From NCBI GenBank assembly GCA_932521035.1, contig OW051495.1, positions 3,472,001-3,536,000 on the forward strand: a stretch of 64,000 bases of DNA, written 5' to 3'. The position numbers were made by a program, and so were the translations under genes. Positions 12,117 to 23,509 of the stretch are shown piece by piece. Within the stretch, counting starts at the first letter, position 1; each line of letters opens with the position of its first letter. This DNA is from Oscheius dolichura. Taxonomy: Eukaryota; Nematoda; Chromadorea; Rhabditida; Rhabditidae. The notes under the pieces were generated by a model. The model made no database searches. It was not told where the DNA came from and saw only the letters and a list, made by a program, of their open reading frames with translations.

Positions 12117-12220
12117 TCATCTCGAATGATATACTCCAAGCATTCACTATTGGAATATATAATGACTGGAACATTCCAGAAGATTTGATTGTTTCGATTA
12201 TCTATTGAACTCAAAAATTA

Positions 12221-12937
12221 TTAGGTGCGGCCAAAAGTACTGATAATTTGGCTTTTTCTCCGCAGCCCGTGGACCATATTCGATGATCTTTTTTGTAGAA
12301 CACAGCTCGCCAAATTTGAAAAAATCGGCGCCCGCTGTTTTCGCGGCAAAAGTTACTATAGAAAAAAGTGACTTTGTAAGTGCAAGTAAGCTGAACGATC
12401 CAGACATTCTCGTGAGACATTCTATAGCTTAAAAAATTGCCCACAAAATTTAGAAACTTTTGTCGTAAGGGCGTCTGGAAATTCGTCCTAGTTTTTGAGA
12501 AATACAGCTCTAAACATTGGTATTGTATATAAACGTCTTTTTCTCACACAATACTCCATTAGATGAAAATCGCTTACGAGAGAATCACCTAAATCCGGAC
12601 TGTACTTTATTCCGCACTGCATCACCTTGTATTTTCCATTTTTCTTTTGATTTTGACCATAAACTTAGCCTGTTTTCGGTGTTATCCGGTGCAGAAAAAT
12701 TCACTGAATTTTTTTGCAATAGAAACTTTTATGTCTAGTTCGAGAGAAATCGTCAAAAGATGCAAAATTCAAAAGTTTATTTTGGATTTTTTAAATATTT
12801 CCACTAATCCTCCACCTCTGAAATATTGTTGTTATTTTTTACAGCCTGGGCGCTAACTTCTACAAAAAAGATCATCGAATATGGTCCACGGGCTGCGGAG
12901 AAAAAGCCAAATTATCCGTACTTTTGGCCGCACCTAA
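12221..12937. mobile_element. Mariner-type MITE with about 90-bp terminal inverted repeats
   Basis: The left end starts ttaggtgcggccaaaagtac and the right end is its inverted copy. The arms pair over about 90 bp with few mismatches. Both sides are flanked by TA (12219-12220 and 12938-12939), the mariner target duplication. The TTAGGT...CAAAAGTA start is like known mariner termini such as Hsmar1. The 717-bp element has no transposase ORF. Confidence 0.8.
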
Positions 12938-13036
12938 TAGAAATCAATAGAAATCGCGTCTCACTTGAAAAGCACTATTCCTGAGCCACTGCCCCTAACA
13001 TTCCCCTTCGAAGACTACTCTCCTCCCTGTTTGTAG

Positions 13037-13388
13037 ATGATCCAATCGGTTTCCAACGGCCCACTGCTGAACAAGCCACCTCCCCTCTCAACCATCAAAG
13101 TCATCAAATCTGCAAACCAATTTGGAGGGACAGGCTTCTCCAAAGTGCGTTCATATGGTTCTAATTGACGTTCCCTTATAGTTATTGGAGAGTTACCCGG
13201 AAAAGCAACTTATTATCGATCTGGTATCACGGGAAAACTACCCCGTAATCAAGGGAACTCCAGTTGAAGATGCTCTCGATAAGGTTGTTTCTAAAAATTT
13301 ATCTTTTTAAAAGCTGAGAAGTTTGAACGGAATAATTCCCTTCAGCGATTTCTTTTGGGCCATCAAAACTTTCAGACGACATATATAA
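13037..13388 (+). CDS. Small ORF upstream of TERT, either a separate gene or TERT N terminus
   Basis: Three phase-matched segments give a roughly 95-residue protein from MIQSVSNGPLLNKPPP to IIPFSDFFWAIKTFRRHI and a TAA. The introns are gtgcgttc...ttatag (37 nt) and gttgtttc...aaaag (30 nt). The ATG follows gtttgtag directly. No family is recognised. It ends 60 bp before the TERT start. A long alternative intron from the end of its second segment to 13459 would join it in phase to TERT instead, so it may be the true TERT N terminus. Confidence 0.35.
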
Positions 13389-13447
13389 CTGATATATACA
13401 CTTTTATGAGGGAGACAATAAGAAAGTTGAAATTTACAGAATAAAAA

Positions 13448-16400
13448 ATGTTTATTCAGATCGTCGTAGAACTGAAGTCAAATGCGAAAAAACTGACTCC
13501 TGCCTGGCGATGGAAGGTCATCAAGCAGCTGCCAATAAATTTGGAGAACAAGGGAGAATTCCTCAGGTGGAGGGTTTCTGTCATATATATCGACAACTCT
13601 TTCTCAGTGACTACAAAATTGACCAGCCCACTATGAGGAGGCTCATGGCTACCATCTTCTCAACGGTTTTCCCACCGGACTTGCTCGGAGACAACAACGA
13701 CAACATTATGATTGATTTCCTCCTCGATTATCTGCTTTGTAAAGAGGAAGAACGATCAAAAAAGGAATACCCAAAAATGTACATCAAACACAGTGAGTTT
13801 GGACCACAGGATCCTGTGCACAGCTCGCCGAGGCCAACACCTCAAAGGTCTAAAATGACTAAAATGGTCCCGCGGCGACCACATGCCAGTTTTTCATATA
13901 TACGTTTCTACTCATTTTCACATGTTTTTGATGTTTTATTCGGTCTTATCGACCCCAAATTACTATAAAGCAAAAGAGAAAAACATAAAATAACGCAGAT
14001 TTGAGGCGTAATGGAATATCAGTGAATTTTTGTTCCGAAATAACCCACAAATAACTTTTTTCCCATGATATTCTTCCGTTTATAACTTAAAAATCTCCCC
14101 ATAACAAGACTAATTGATTGCAGTAAAAATGAAAAAGATCGGATGTCACAGTTTTGAGAAAGAAATTGTCAAAAATTTTGACCGATTTTTCAAAAAATCG
14201 ACGTTGGATGGAAACGGTTGTAAACAGCGGACCAATAGCGTTTTTGTATTGGAGATTACGGTATCCAACTTTGTAGCATCAAACACTTCTTATCCAGACA
14301 TACGTTTTCGGAGTTCTTGGGCTTATTCGATGCAGAAATAAATGGAGATTCTACAGGAATTTTGGCACCAAAATCTGTTCACATTTTGATAGTGAAAAAC
14401 ACAAAAAACTAATTCTCTTTGCTGCGCTACATTTGTAGGAACCAAAAAAATTGCTACCAATTCTTTCGAACATGCTGAATCGAATGTAATTTACAGAAAA
14501 CTTCCCGTAGAACAAAAATTGCGCGGGTCCCGGCGCGATCACTGTTGCGTTGACCTCTCTTCAGCCGCGGCGAGCTGTGTGTGAGGAACACTCAAACATT
14601 CAGGTGTGCCCCTTCGTGCAATGCGGAGTCCACAGTTTAGAGAATCCTTGGAGAAATGTTGCAATTCTCTCTCAATCATGCAAAAGAGTACGCTGATCCA
14701 CATCAACAACTTTGTCACGCGAGTCACAATCTCGCTCGTGCTGTAGGACACCATTGCTGATATACGACCCCCTTTAGTCAGTTTGTATACATCTCGTGTG
14801 CTAAATACTGCTCGCCCATATTCTACTCGAAGAGGGCCTTCAACTACTGGAGGAAGAAGGAGATGCGCCAGTTTAAAGACGACTACGGGCTACAGAAAGC
14901 CGAGCAGAGTAAAGCCGAAACACAAAATGTCAGTCCCACACCCCTCGCCTCTCCTTTTCATAGTCTGTCAAGAAAAAGACGACATTCAAGGTCTAGTGAT
15001 TTAGCCGCGAGCCGAACTTACTGGCCTTTTTTTCTTCTTGGCAACTCGAAAATTATCTGTCAGTTTGCTCCATCACTAAAATTTGTTCTTGGCGAGTTAG
15101 ACCTTGAATGTCGTCTTTTTTCTTGACAGACTATATATAGTCCATTTCCACTGGATATTCCCTTTACAGCGCCGGGGTCGGCGAGCAGTATTTCTTCCGA
15201 AAATGGTTCCCGCAGTGAAAGCGCGACAGACCTTTGAACCCCGAGGAATATCCATTGGAAATGGACTATATTAACCCTTGACTTTTTCCTTACAGCATCT
15301 TATCTCGAACACGAGAATTGTAGCCAAGGGCCCCTCGATGAGACCAATTTGTCCTTTTAAGAAGGTAAGCACAGCCCGCCCATTAGTTTTACCCTTGTCT
15401 TGAGAGTGCCTGCTGGGAATATTCAAACGACCTTCAATTTATGAATAATGCTTTGGATTACTACTTACGATCAGGAAAAAACGATGGAATTAGGGGTAAA
15501 TATGAATGCCCTGACAAAAAGAATACTTCCAGGTATACATTCAGCCATTCGTAATCTAAAGCAGTATTTATCTCGGTTCCGCACTCGTCACCCTGGTAAG
15601 CTGACTGCCGACCCCTACAAGCCAGCATTTTGTAGGTAAAAAATTATATTTCATCAAAGCTGACGTAAGTAAATGCTTCGCCAGTATGAAGCATGATATC
15701 CTCCGTGGATTATTGCAATCTCTCGTCGGAGGAAGAACAGTCGTGGTGGCTTACGCTGTAGGAACGGAGACTGGTAGAACCTATCGCATCTTTGGTGTGG
15801 GAGCAGACGAAGAGGAAGCCTTGAATAATTTGGAAACAATTGGTCAACGAAAAAAACTTGAGCAGTTTATTGGAAAAGTACAGTATCGGATGTACACTCC
15901 TGAAATAGTAGAAAGAGTCATGGAAACAATTGAGCAATTGAGAGTAACAACGATTGGCTTCGAAAACTTTTGAATTTAGTTTTCTATTAGCGGAGACACG
16001 AAGCAACTCTACCAGATGGGTAAAGGTGTACCGCAAGGATGCATCCTCTCTTCCCGATTATCACATGTAGGAGAGAAGGAGTTCTAACATCCTACAACTT
16101 AAGATCTACTTACTGGACTACGACAAAACTATACTGAAACCTTTATTGCCCTCTGATTCTAAACTCTTCCGCTATGCCGACGACTATTTACTCGTGTTAG
16201 ACGACAAAGAGAAAGCTATAGAGATTTTAGACCACCTGCAGTGCCCTAAAAACGCGTACTCTCTTCATTTTAGACAGGAGAAGATGCAGGTTATTTTTAT
16301 TCGGTTGCCCAAAAACACAAATTAAGGTTTCTTTTAATAGCGAGGGATATAAGAAAAATGGTAACATAATTAACTGGTGTGGCGCACAAATTGATACAAA

Positions 16401-16869
16401 AAGAAAAACGGTACAGTTAAGCTCTTCACATATATAGAATTTTAGGTTTTACCAAAAAGAAAAACGACAGCGGTGCCCATAACTTTTAAAAATACGGGAA
16501 AGCTGCAACGCCGGAGTAGCGACTGTGTCGCCGATATTATACAGGTATCTTACCTTACGAAATAACTAAATATGCTTTTTTTAGCAAAGACGAATGTGGA
16601 AAATCTATGAAAAAAAGGCAGCGAATAAATAAAAACAGCAACTGAATGAAGAATTAGTCGCTTACTTCTTGCAATTTTGTGGTGCGCTGTCGCGCACATG
16701 TGTGAATACGATGCTTAGAACACAATGTTTTTCCACACCTGAAATTGGATAAAAAGCTAATAAACTGGACAACTACCTGCAGAAAAACGGATTCGTTACT
16801 TTAAACGCGCATTTCATACAACGACTGGAAGCATTGAGACGCTGCACTGTTCGCCGGTGGGGATTTTGA
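13448..16869 (+). CDS. TERT: Telomerase reverse transcriptase (compact)
   Basis: Catalytic subunit of telomerase, adding telomeric repeats from an RNA template in the nucleus. Model exons: 13448-13566, 13608-13792, 14604-14742, 14778-14928, 15296-15364, 15475-15595, 15636-15943, 15980-16066, 16104-16289, 16327-16410, 16446-16544, 16639-16726, 16757-16869; 1749 nt, 582 residues, every phase consistent. Motifs in order: QFP-like MRRLMATIFSTVFPPDLLGD; T (FVYISCAKYCSPIFYSKRAF then YW); 1-2 (TRIVAKGPSMRPI); A (LYFIKADVSKCF, catalytic Asp); B' (KGVPQGCILSSRLS); C (FRYADDYLLVLDD, catalytic Asp pair); D/E (KMQVSFNSE, INWCGAQID). The QFP and T motifs separate it from LINE and group II enzymes. No TEN domain is obvious. 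The last three exons (C-terminal extension) are least certain. Confidence 0.87.
13819..14579. mobile_element. MITE in a TERT intron, cacagctcgcc family
   Basis: The ends are inverted copies of cacagctcgccg. The first 170 bp after the left end are about 85-90% alike, in inverse orientation, to 23080-23251. The element lies wholly inside the 811-nt TERT intron (13793-14603), by far the longest of that gene. No ORF of note. Confidence 0.7.
14961..15133. mobile_element. Foldback MITE in a TERT intron, TA-flanked
   Basis: The arms gtctgtcaagaaaaagacga and its inverted copy pair over about 38 bp and are bounded by TA on both sides. The insertion sits inside the TERT intron 14929-15295, between motif T and motif 1. 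Confidence 0.75.
15133..15271. repeat. Short foldback repeat abutting the previous MITE
   Basis: The arms tatagtccatttccactgga and its near-perfect inverted copy (15245-15271) enclose about 80 bp. The repeat shares the TA junction at 15132-15135 with the preceding element, suggesting insertion of one at the end of the other. It is in the same TERT intron. Confidence 0.7.
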
Positions 16870-16881
16870 GAACACTGTTAA

Positions 16882-17917
16882 TTAAAAATTATCTCCAATC
16901 GTAATGCAGCAAACCATAGCCAAAATTGACGGATCCACGATAATCGACTCATTTTCGTCCGAAGAAGATACTTCTCTTTCTTCTCCACGTGTTTTGCTCC
17001 GGGTTCTTTGACGAATCAGATGATAAGGTAAGGGATGACGATGTTTCCTAATCTACAGAAAGAACAATAACAATAATGAAAAAAATATACCTTTATTTTT
17101 CGAAATTCATTGGATAAGTCACAAACTAACATCCCCGAAGATACTTCCGAAATTTCGGATAAGTCTTCCGAACAAAGGCCTTCGGTATTCGCTGTTTCCC
17201 CAATTTCCTAAATTGAAGCTAATTTCGAACTGTTTAAACTGAACTTTTGTAATCGCCATCGTGGAAGTGCCAGGCATGTCCGGCCCAAAAAAATGTTCTG
17301 CCTGGTCTGTAATCATCTTCATGATATCGAAATGAAATTTAAAAACTTCTAACGCAACCAAGTGTATCAACCAAGTGAACCAAACCTTACCTTTAACGTT
17401 TGTTTGACTCCGAGTTCTTCTCCTATTGGCGTAATCAGGGAATCGTGTAGATTTTCGTTGAAACAAACCATTTTCGCCGCCCACTTCGGTTTCACCTGCA
17501 CTCTCTTTGGCGGATGTATCTTCTGCAGTACTCAACACTCTACATTCGTGTAAGTATTTTAAAAAGATTAACCTTCTCCCTTTAACTTCCCAATCACTAG
17601 GATCATCACTTAGGGTCACTTCTTCATATGTAGGCGCAACTGGTCCTGTCCGTGTAATAACGACAAACTTAATTACTGAATCGTTACGAAGTCCAGCGGT
17701 AATTAAAAGTTGATTATCACCAAGTGCATTACCACAAAAAACCTGAAATGGAGAAGAATATAAGAAGATAACGCTTGAAAACCAAGGCTTGCTTCGAAGG
17801 AGCAATTCCTTTCTTTTTGAAAATTCGCTTTTTTAACACACACACTTCGTCGTATGCAGAAACCTGTTCGCTCCATTTTTCCCCAGTCATTGTTTCTAGA
17901 AATACAGTGATGAGCAT
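16882..17917 (-). CDS. Ubiquitin-like domain protein
   Basis: The N-terminal 80 residues form a ubiquitin-like fold. MLITVFLETMTGEKWSEQVS is followed by VCVLKKRIFKKKGIAPSKQALVF and NALGDNQLLITAGLRNDSVIKFVV, in the same strand and loop order as ubiquitin. There is no terminal GG, so processing to a conjugated modifier is not indicated. The tail is acidic and basic in turns (EDTSAKESAGETEVGGE, then SSSDENESIIVD). The last exons, 17213-17092 or so (EIGETANTEGLCSEDLSEIS) and about 17050-16882, were joined by frame only. The ATG sits directly behind ttttttttcag. The stop lies 12 bp from the TERT stop on the other strand. Confidence 0.6.
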
Positions 17918-18270
17918 CTGAAAAAAAGTGAGGTAAAGCTTATTTATATCAATAAAAATGAACGGTATGTTCTGCTAAATACAGCTACGATAAAATAATC
18001 TCTACTACAAGAAATATTTAATGAAATATAATTCTAGTAAGTAAAGGCACTAAAAACAGAAAACACACGGGGATATGTGAAAAAAAAAATCACCAGAAAT
18101 AGTACAAAACACAACCGTATAAATCACTGAGCATGGAAACGATAATTATTAAATTACAAGCAAAAGTAACAATAACAAATGTTTCTAATAAGACTCGAAT
18201 TCTGCTAGGTCGCAAGACTTATTAGACGAATCTGCAGAATTGAAAGAGCTATTGCGGCTTGAATCATCTT

Positions 18271-21200
18271 CTATTTCTTAAATATACAATTAGAACAGGT
18301 AGTGAAGCGTCCTTTACCGCTTTGCATGAATGATTCGTTGTTTAATTCTTTAGGCATAGATCTACCTATATCGACCAATTCCATTAGCAACAACCCCATA
18401 TTACGGATAACCGTGGGTCTATCAACCATGCAAAAGAGTGGTATTCTTCCTTTGCAGTCCTGTAACATTTAAAATGCGCAAAACAATGAAATATGAAGTT
18501 ACCTTTTCCCATAATTCCTTTTTCATATGTTTCAGAAACGCTTCTATCATAAAGGAGCTATTCATTTTGACTGCCAAGTGTAATAAACATTCCTGTTTAT
18601 TATTTTTTTGTGATGTTACAACATTTATTTCCTTTCTATCAATGAGCCTTTTGAATATTTCCTAAACTACCAATAAAAAACCTAGGACGAAACTTACAAG
18701 AGCTGATTGGGCGTTATCATTAATGCAAGCCAAATGAAGTGCGGTGTTGCCGTCTATGTCTACAAACGTTAACGGGCAGTCTGCATCGCGCACAAGATAT
18801 TCTGAAAAATATGAGCAATTATAGCGGAATCAAATAAATAGCTTACCGACACATTTCATTCCCGATGAACATTTAGCACATAGCATAAGAGGAGTGCACC
18901 TGTTGTTATCGAGTGCATCCATGAAAGCACCATTATCAACAAGTAATTTGCAAATATTTTGGTGACCATTCTCTGCAGCAAGATGGAGTGGAGTTTTAAG
19001 CAACTTGTTGTGATAACGTACCATATCAGGAAAATGCTAAATAAACAAAATGTTTTAAAAATGCGGTTTATCGCAAATGACTCGGTTTCATTCGTTGGTA
19101 ACTTAGTATATTTTCCTACGCGCCTCAATTACATACCTCAATAAGCAGTTCTACACATTTACTAAACCCATATTCAGATGCTTTACAAATAGAGAATGCC
19201 GTCAACTTCATCTTATCTGAAAGAAAAGTTTGTTTTAAAAACTGATTAATAAGGAGATAAGAATATTCCAACCTTTATAATGCTTAAAGAGATAATTGAC
19301 TTGTTCTAAATGCCCGCAGGCAATCGCCCAATCGGCAGGAGCACTTTCTTGATTATCAAGGGCTGACAATGATGCTCCAGCTTTCAACAATAACTGTGTT
19401 CCCACTAAATTTCCCGAAAAACATGCCAAATGGAGCGGTGTAACATGATTAATATCTGGCTTGCTAAAATTCCTATTATGAAAAAATGAATCTACACTAA
19501 CTTGACCTCACCAGGAGACGCTTTAATTATATCACGAAGAAGGTCATTTTTCTTGGAAAATGCAGCTCTGTGAGCCAGACCGCGCTTATTCCGATCTAAT
19601 TGGGTGAAACTATCAGAGGTTCCTAAAATTTTATAGGCAGATCCTGGCGCTGTCGTGGCAAGCATTGCTGCGCATCTAAAATTTAAAGGTAAAAGCTCAA
19701 TAGAAATTACCTTTTCCAAGTATCAGTTTTCTTTTTTACGGCAGTTATACTAATATCATTATCCAGAAGTTTTAATGAAATTTTAACACAATCATCATGC
19801 GCATTTGCGCAGGCCATCATTAACGGGGTTATTCCTTCAAAAACTACTGATTTGAGGTCCAAAATCTTACCATCACAATCTTGCCACCCTAATAAAATGG
19901 ACGATTCACGTGGCATCAATAGAGTGAGCAAAGAACTGAAACCTAAAAAACTAAAATCGGTTATTGATAAAAATTGAATCACCGTATTTCATTGCATAAT
20001 GCAAAGGCACTCTTCGCATATTATCTTCGGAGGTTAAAGGGTCGTAATTTCTCTTGTCAGGCGCGATATTGCTACCTTCTTCGTTGATTTTCAGAGATTC
20101 TAGGCTACGTAAGCAATCCGCGTAATGATCAGATTTAGATGTATCTTGGTCCTAAGAGCAATTTTAAAATTAAAAGGTAAAAAAACCTTGTAAAAAGTTA
20201 TGATAGCCTTTGCAACTTCTGTTTGACCATAAATTGCGGCAAGATGAAGAGGTGTAAGTTGGAAAGGTAGACCAGATTGCGGTAAAAGCCTACACTTTTG
20301 CTTATCTAATAACTGTAAATAATTTTACACCAATTAAAATTGGAGAAAACTAACTTTAATAACTATCTTAGAATGACTTTTTGTAGCGGCATAATGCACT
20401 GGTAGGAATCCCGAACTATCTCTTTGAAAAAGGATAGAACATGTTCTTATATAGAGGACCTATGCCAGTATTATTCTAAGGGACTCAACACTTACAGAGA
20501 TAACATCCAGCGGATTATTGCTTTGCACTGCTAAATGCGCAGCATTTCGTCCACGATTGTCTACACTGCAAACATCTGACCCTCTTTTGATAAGCTCCAA
20601 AACCTGAAATTAGTAGAATAGGTAGTTAATAAGTAAAAATACCATTTTACTGTGTCCTCTGGAACTAGCGAAATGTAGAGCTGTCCAACCATAGTTATCT
20701 TTCACGTTCAAAAGTTTGGTTCCCTCATCATTTTCTGGGTGCACTGATAGAAAATCTGTGAGCAGTTTCAACGTTTCAGCCGTTCTATATCAATGAATAT
20801 GTTAGCTATATACGACGTTTACTCATTAGTAGAGTTGCAAAGATACATTAAAGGAGTTCGCCCTTCACTATCGCGGGCAAATACATCTATTTCAGCAGCT
20901 ATGAGCATAGTACATGTATGGTGATGAGGTTTAACAGCTGCTAAATGTAAAGCGTTTTGTTGGCGATCATTAAGTCTTAAATCTGATTAAATTTCAAACG
21001 CAAGGAAACTTACTCGTTTTTATCAACCTGATTTTCCAGCAATATTTCAACTACATAGCGATGCCCTTGAATAGCAGCACAGTGGAGCGGTGTAACGCCA
21101 TTATTAGCACGAGCATTTACGTCAACACCCACTAAAACTTAAATAAAACGAAAACATTTTATGAAAACAAACTTGATATCAATGCTGTGACTCTATCATC

Positions 21201-22429
21201 TCTGTCGTACTGGGCAGCATAATGCAAAGGTGTAAATCCATGTTCATCAGTCATTGCTAATATTTCATCTGGTAAATTCTATAAACGGTATACTAATTGC
21301 TCACCCATCTTACCTTTCGTATATGATTAAAAAAAGAGCTAGTTTGTACAACAGAAACTGCACACAAAAATAATTTAAAGTACGCATATTGCGTTCTACC
21401 GGAGACAATATTAAGCATCCTTAATAGTTTTTTTTCTTACATATAGCCTCTATACTTACTGTCGTGCTAATTTAACTTTATGCATAGTCAAAGCATGCAT
21501 AACAGGAAATGTTCCATCCCTGTCTGCAGACCAGGGTGACACGATTGTGTTTTCGGTTAAATACCGTACTAGTTCCCACGAAATTGCCTGTTTCTGCATT
21601 GATCGGCAAGCATAATGGAATACAGTTCTATCCTTCTGGTCGGTTTTATTGAGATCTGCGCTTCGCTTGATGAGCTCGCAAAGTATGGTTTGTGATCCCA
21701 CTAGGCATGCGAAATGTACGGGTAGACGGCCTAATTTATCTCTAAAAGTAGCTATAATAATAAAAGTAATATCTTACGGTATTTCAGGATCTGCCTGATG
21801 TCTAAGAAGCCAACTAACCAAATAATGATTACTATTGGCACAAGCAATGTGCAATGCAGTCAGTCCATTTATATCTTGACAATCTAAAAAAACTGGCATA
21901 TTTCTTACACATGTTTCAGTACTAATTTGATGGGCAGTTAACGGTAGAGCTTCTATGCATTCTACGCTGTTATAAAAAACACAGCAGTGCAGAGGAGACC
22001 ATTTTGATTCTGTTAATGGAAAAGCATCGGCGTCTGTAAGCAACATACGATAGAAATATGCACCATACCCATGTGCAAGAGGCTGTCAAGGGCTTCACTG
22101 TTTTTGCGTGCACATGCAATATGGAGCGGGGTTTCTCCTTTGTAATTTTTAGCGTCTTTTTCGGCTCCCTGGTCTTCAATGAAATTATTAAATGTAAATA
22201 AAAAAAGCTAACCTAATAAATAAGTTACAATGTCCGGCGAACCGCAATACGCGGCATAATGAAGGACTGTCGATCCATTATGTTTGTCTCTGATTGATAG
22301 AATATCCTCTGTATCGAGATCCAAAATATGTTTAACTAGGACTAAGTTATTACTGAAAATGGCTCTCTGAATCTGCTCCTGAAAAGGTGCAATAACTGCA
22401 TAAACATGATTACTTACGTAATAATCCAT
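18271..22429 (-). CDS. Large ankyrin-repeat protein (ANKRD28/44/52-like)
   Basis: The coding region starts MDYY|EQIQRAIFSNN (start 22429) and runs through some 25-30 small exons, most coding one to two ankyrin repeats. Typical units are NGSTVLHYAAYCGSPDIVTY, TPLHLAAENGHQNICKLLVD, NGLTALHIACANSNHYLVSW and DRTVFHYACRS. The N terminus (QAIF..., a leading repeat) and an almost all-ankyrin layout recall the PP6 regulatory subunits ANKRD28/44/52; that is inference. Some repeats are degenerate. The C terminus leaves ankyrin (KGRFTTCSNCIFKK, stop 18271-18273). A further open acidic Ser-rich segment ends at 18185, and I could not decide whether it belongs. Confidence 0.75.
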
Positions 22430-22668
22430 GTAAATGAGATAATACCTAGAAACCACTTGGATTACAAGATCATAAAAAAAATTCTGAAAAAAACTAATTA
22501 TTCACATAATTATGACCAACAATAAAGGTAAATCAGTGGCTATATATGAAGAAAAGTGAACGTGAAGAAAAGCGTTGCAGTAAAATTGTGGGCGTATGTT
22601 TCGTTTCTTTAGGGTAGGCGTGTGTATGTTTAGTCGATCGAGTACTTATTCAGCATCAAAGAAAACAA

Positions 22669-23251
22669 CACAGCTCGCTTTGCAATGGAGCGGGCGCTAC
22701 TATTCAATACAAACTATTTACATCTCTTTCTCAGAACTGACATGCTCTAAATTCACAATTTTTTCTGCAAAATATTGCAAATAATATGTAGATATCACAG
22801 CAATCCTTTCAGCCTATTCTTTATCGTATTGGCTTCCTATCTAAACCTTGATGCCATAAGCTGAAAGAATTGCTGTGACATCTACCCATTATTTGCCATA
22901 TTTTACAGAAGAAAATATGAATTTAGAATATGCCATTTCTGAGAAAGAGATGTAAATAGTTTGTATTGAATAGTAGCACACGCTCCATTGCAAAGCGGGG
23001 GCACCTCAAAGGTCTATTTTGAGTTGGGATTTCCAGAACAAAATTGGCTGATAATTTATATTTTCTCAATTCGGCGTTATTTTACGTTTTTCTCTTTTGC
23101 ATTATAGTAACTTGGGGTCGATAAAACCGAATAACAAATCAAAAATACATGAAAATCAGTAGAAACATATATGTAAAAAACTGGCATGTGGCCGCTGCAG
23201 GACCATTTTAACTATTTTACACCTTTGAGGTGTCCCCGTCGGCGAGCTGTG
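22669..23251. mobile_element. Composite foldback element, second copy of the cacagctcgc family
   Basis: The outer ends are cacagctcgc and gcgagctgtg. Inside, 22669-22813 and 22858-23001 are inverted arms of about 145 bp around a 45-bp loop. The adjoining 23003-23234 part is bounded by inverted cacctcaaaggt and matches the TERT-intron element (13838-13990) in reverse. It may be two elements nested or a compound foldback. No ORF. Confidence 0.75.
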
Positions 23252-23509
23252 TATATCACTAAATTCAAGGAAAATTGATGCAAAAATAAAGAGATAAGAG
23301 GGTGGAGAAGTTTTTCATATAGATGTTGTCTTATGCCATCTACACACAAGTGCACCCTTCCAGAGATCTTAAACGATCCCATTTAGCCCTCTGGCTATCC
23401 ACCCCTCACCTCGAAAGTCTCTCCGTTGATATGGTCTAACCTGTTGGTTGAGATTGTTGCTGAGCCGAGGCTATACCAGTTCCACCCAAATGGGGGCAGC
23501 CAGTCGCCG

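Noticed and set aside
15636..16410. Reading the RT exons at 15.6-16.4 kb as a retrotransposon or group II intron
   Set aside because: Motif T, the QFP-like block and WCG motif E with spliced exons are telomerase features; there is no endonuclease, RNase H or tail.
16585..16869. Possible stop-codon reassignment (TAA read as sense) in TERT
   Set aside because: Other genes here end cleanly at TAA at family-typical positions (POLRMT, DIS3L2, FAXDC2-like); short introns explain the frame.
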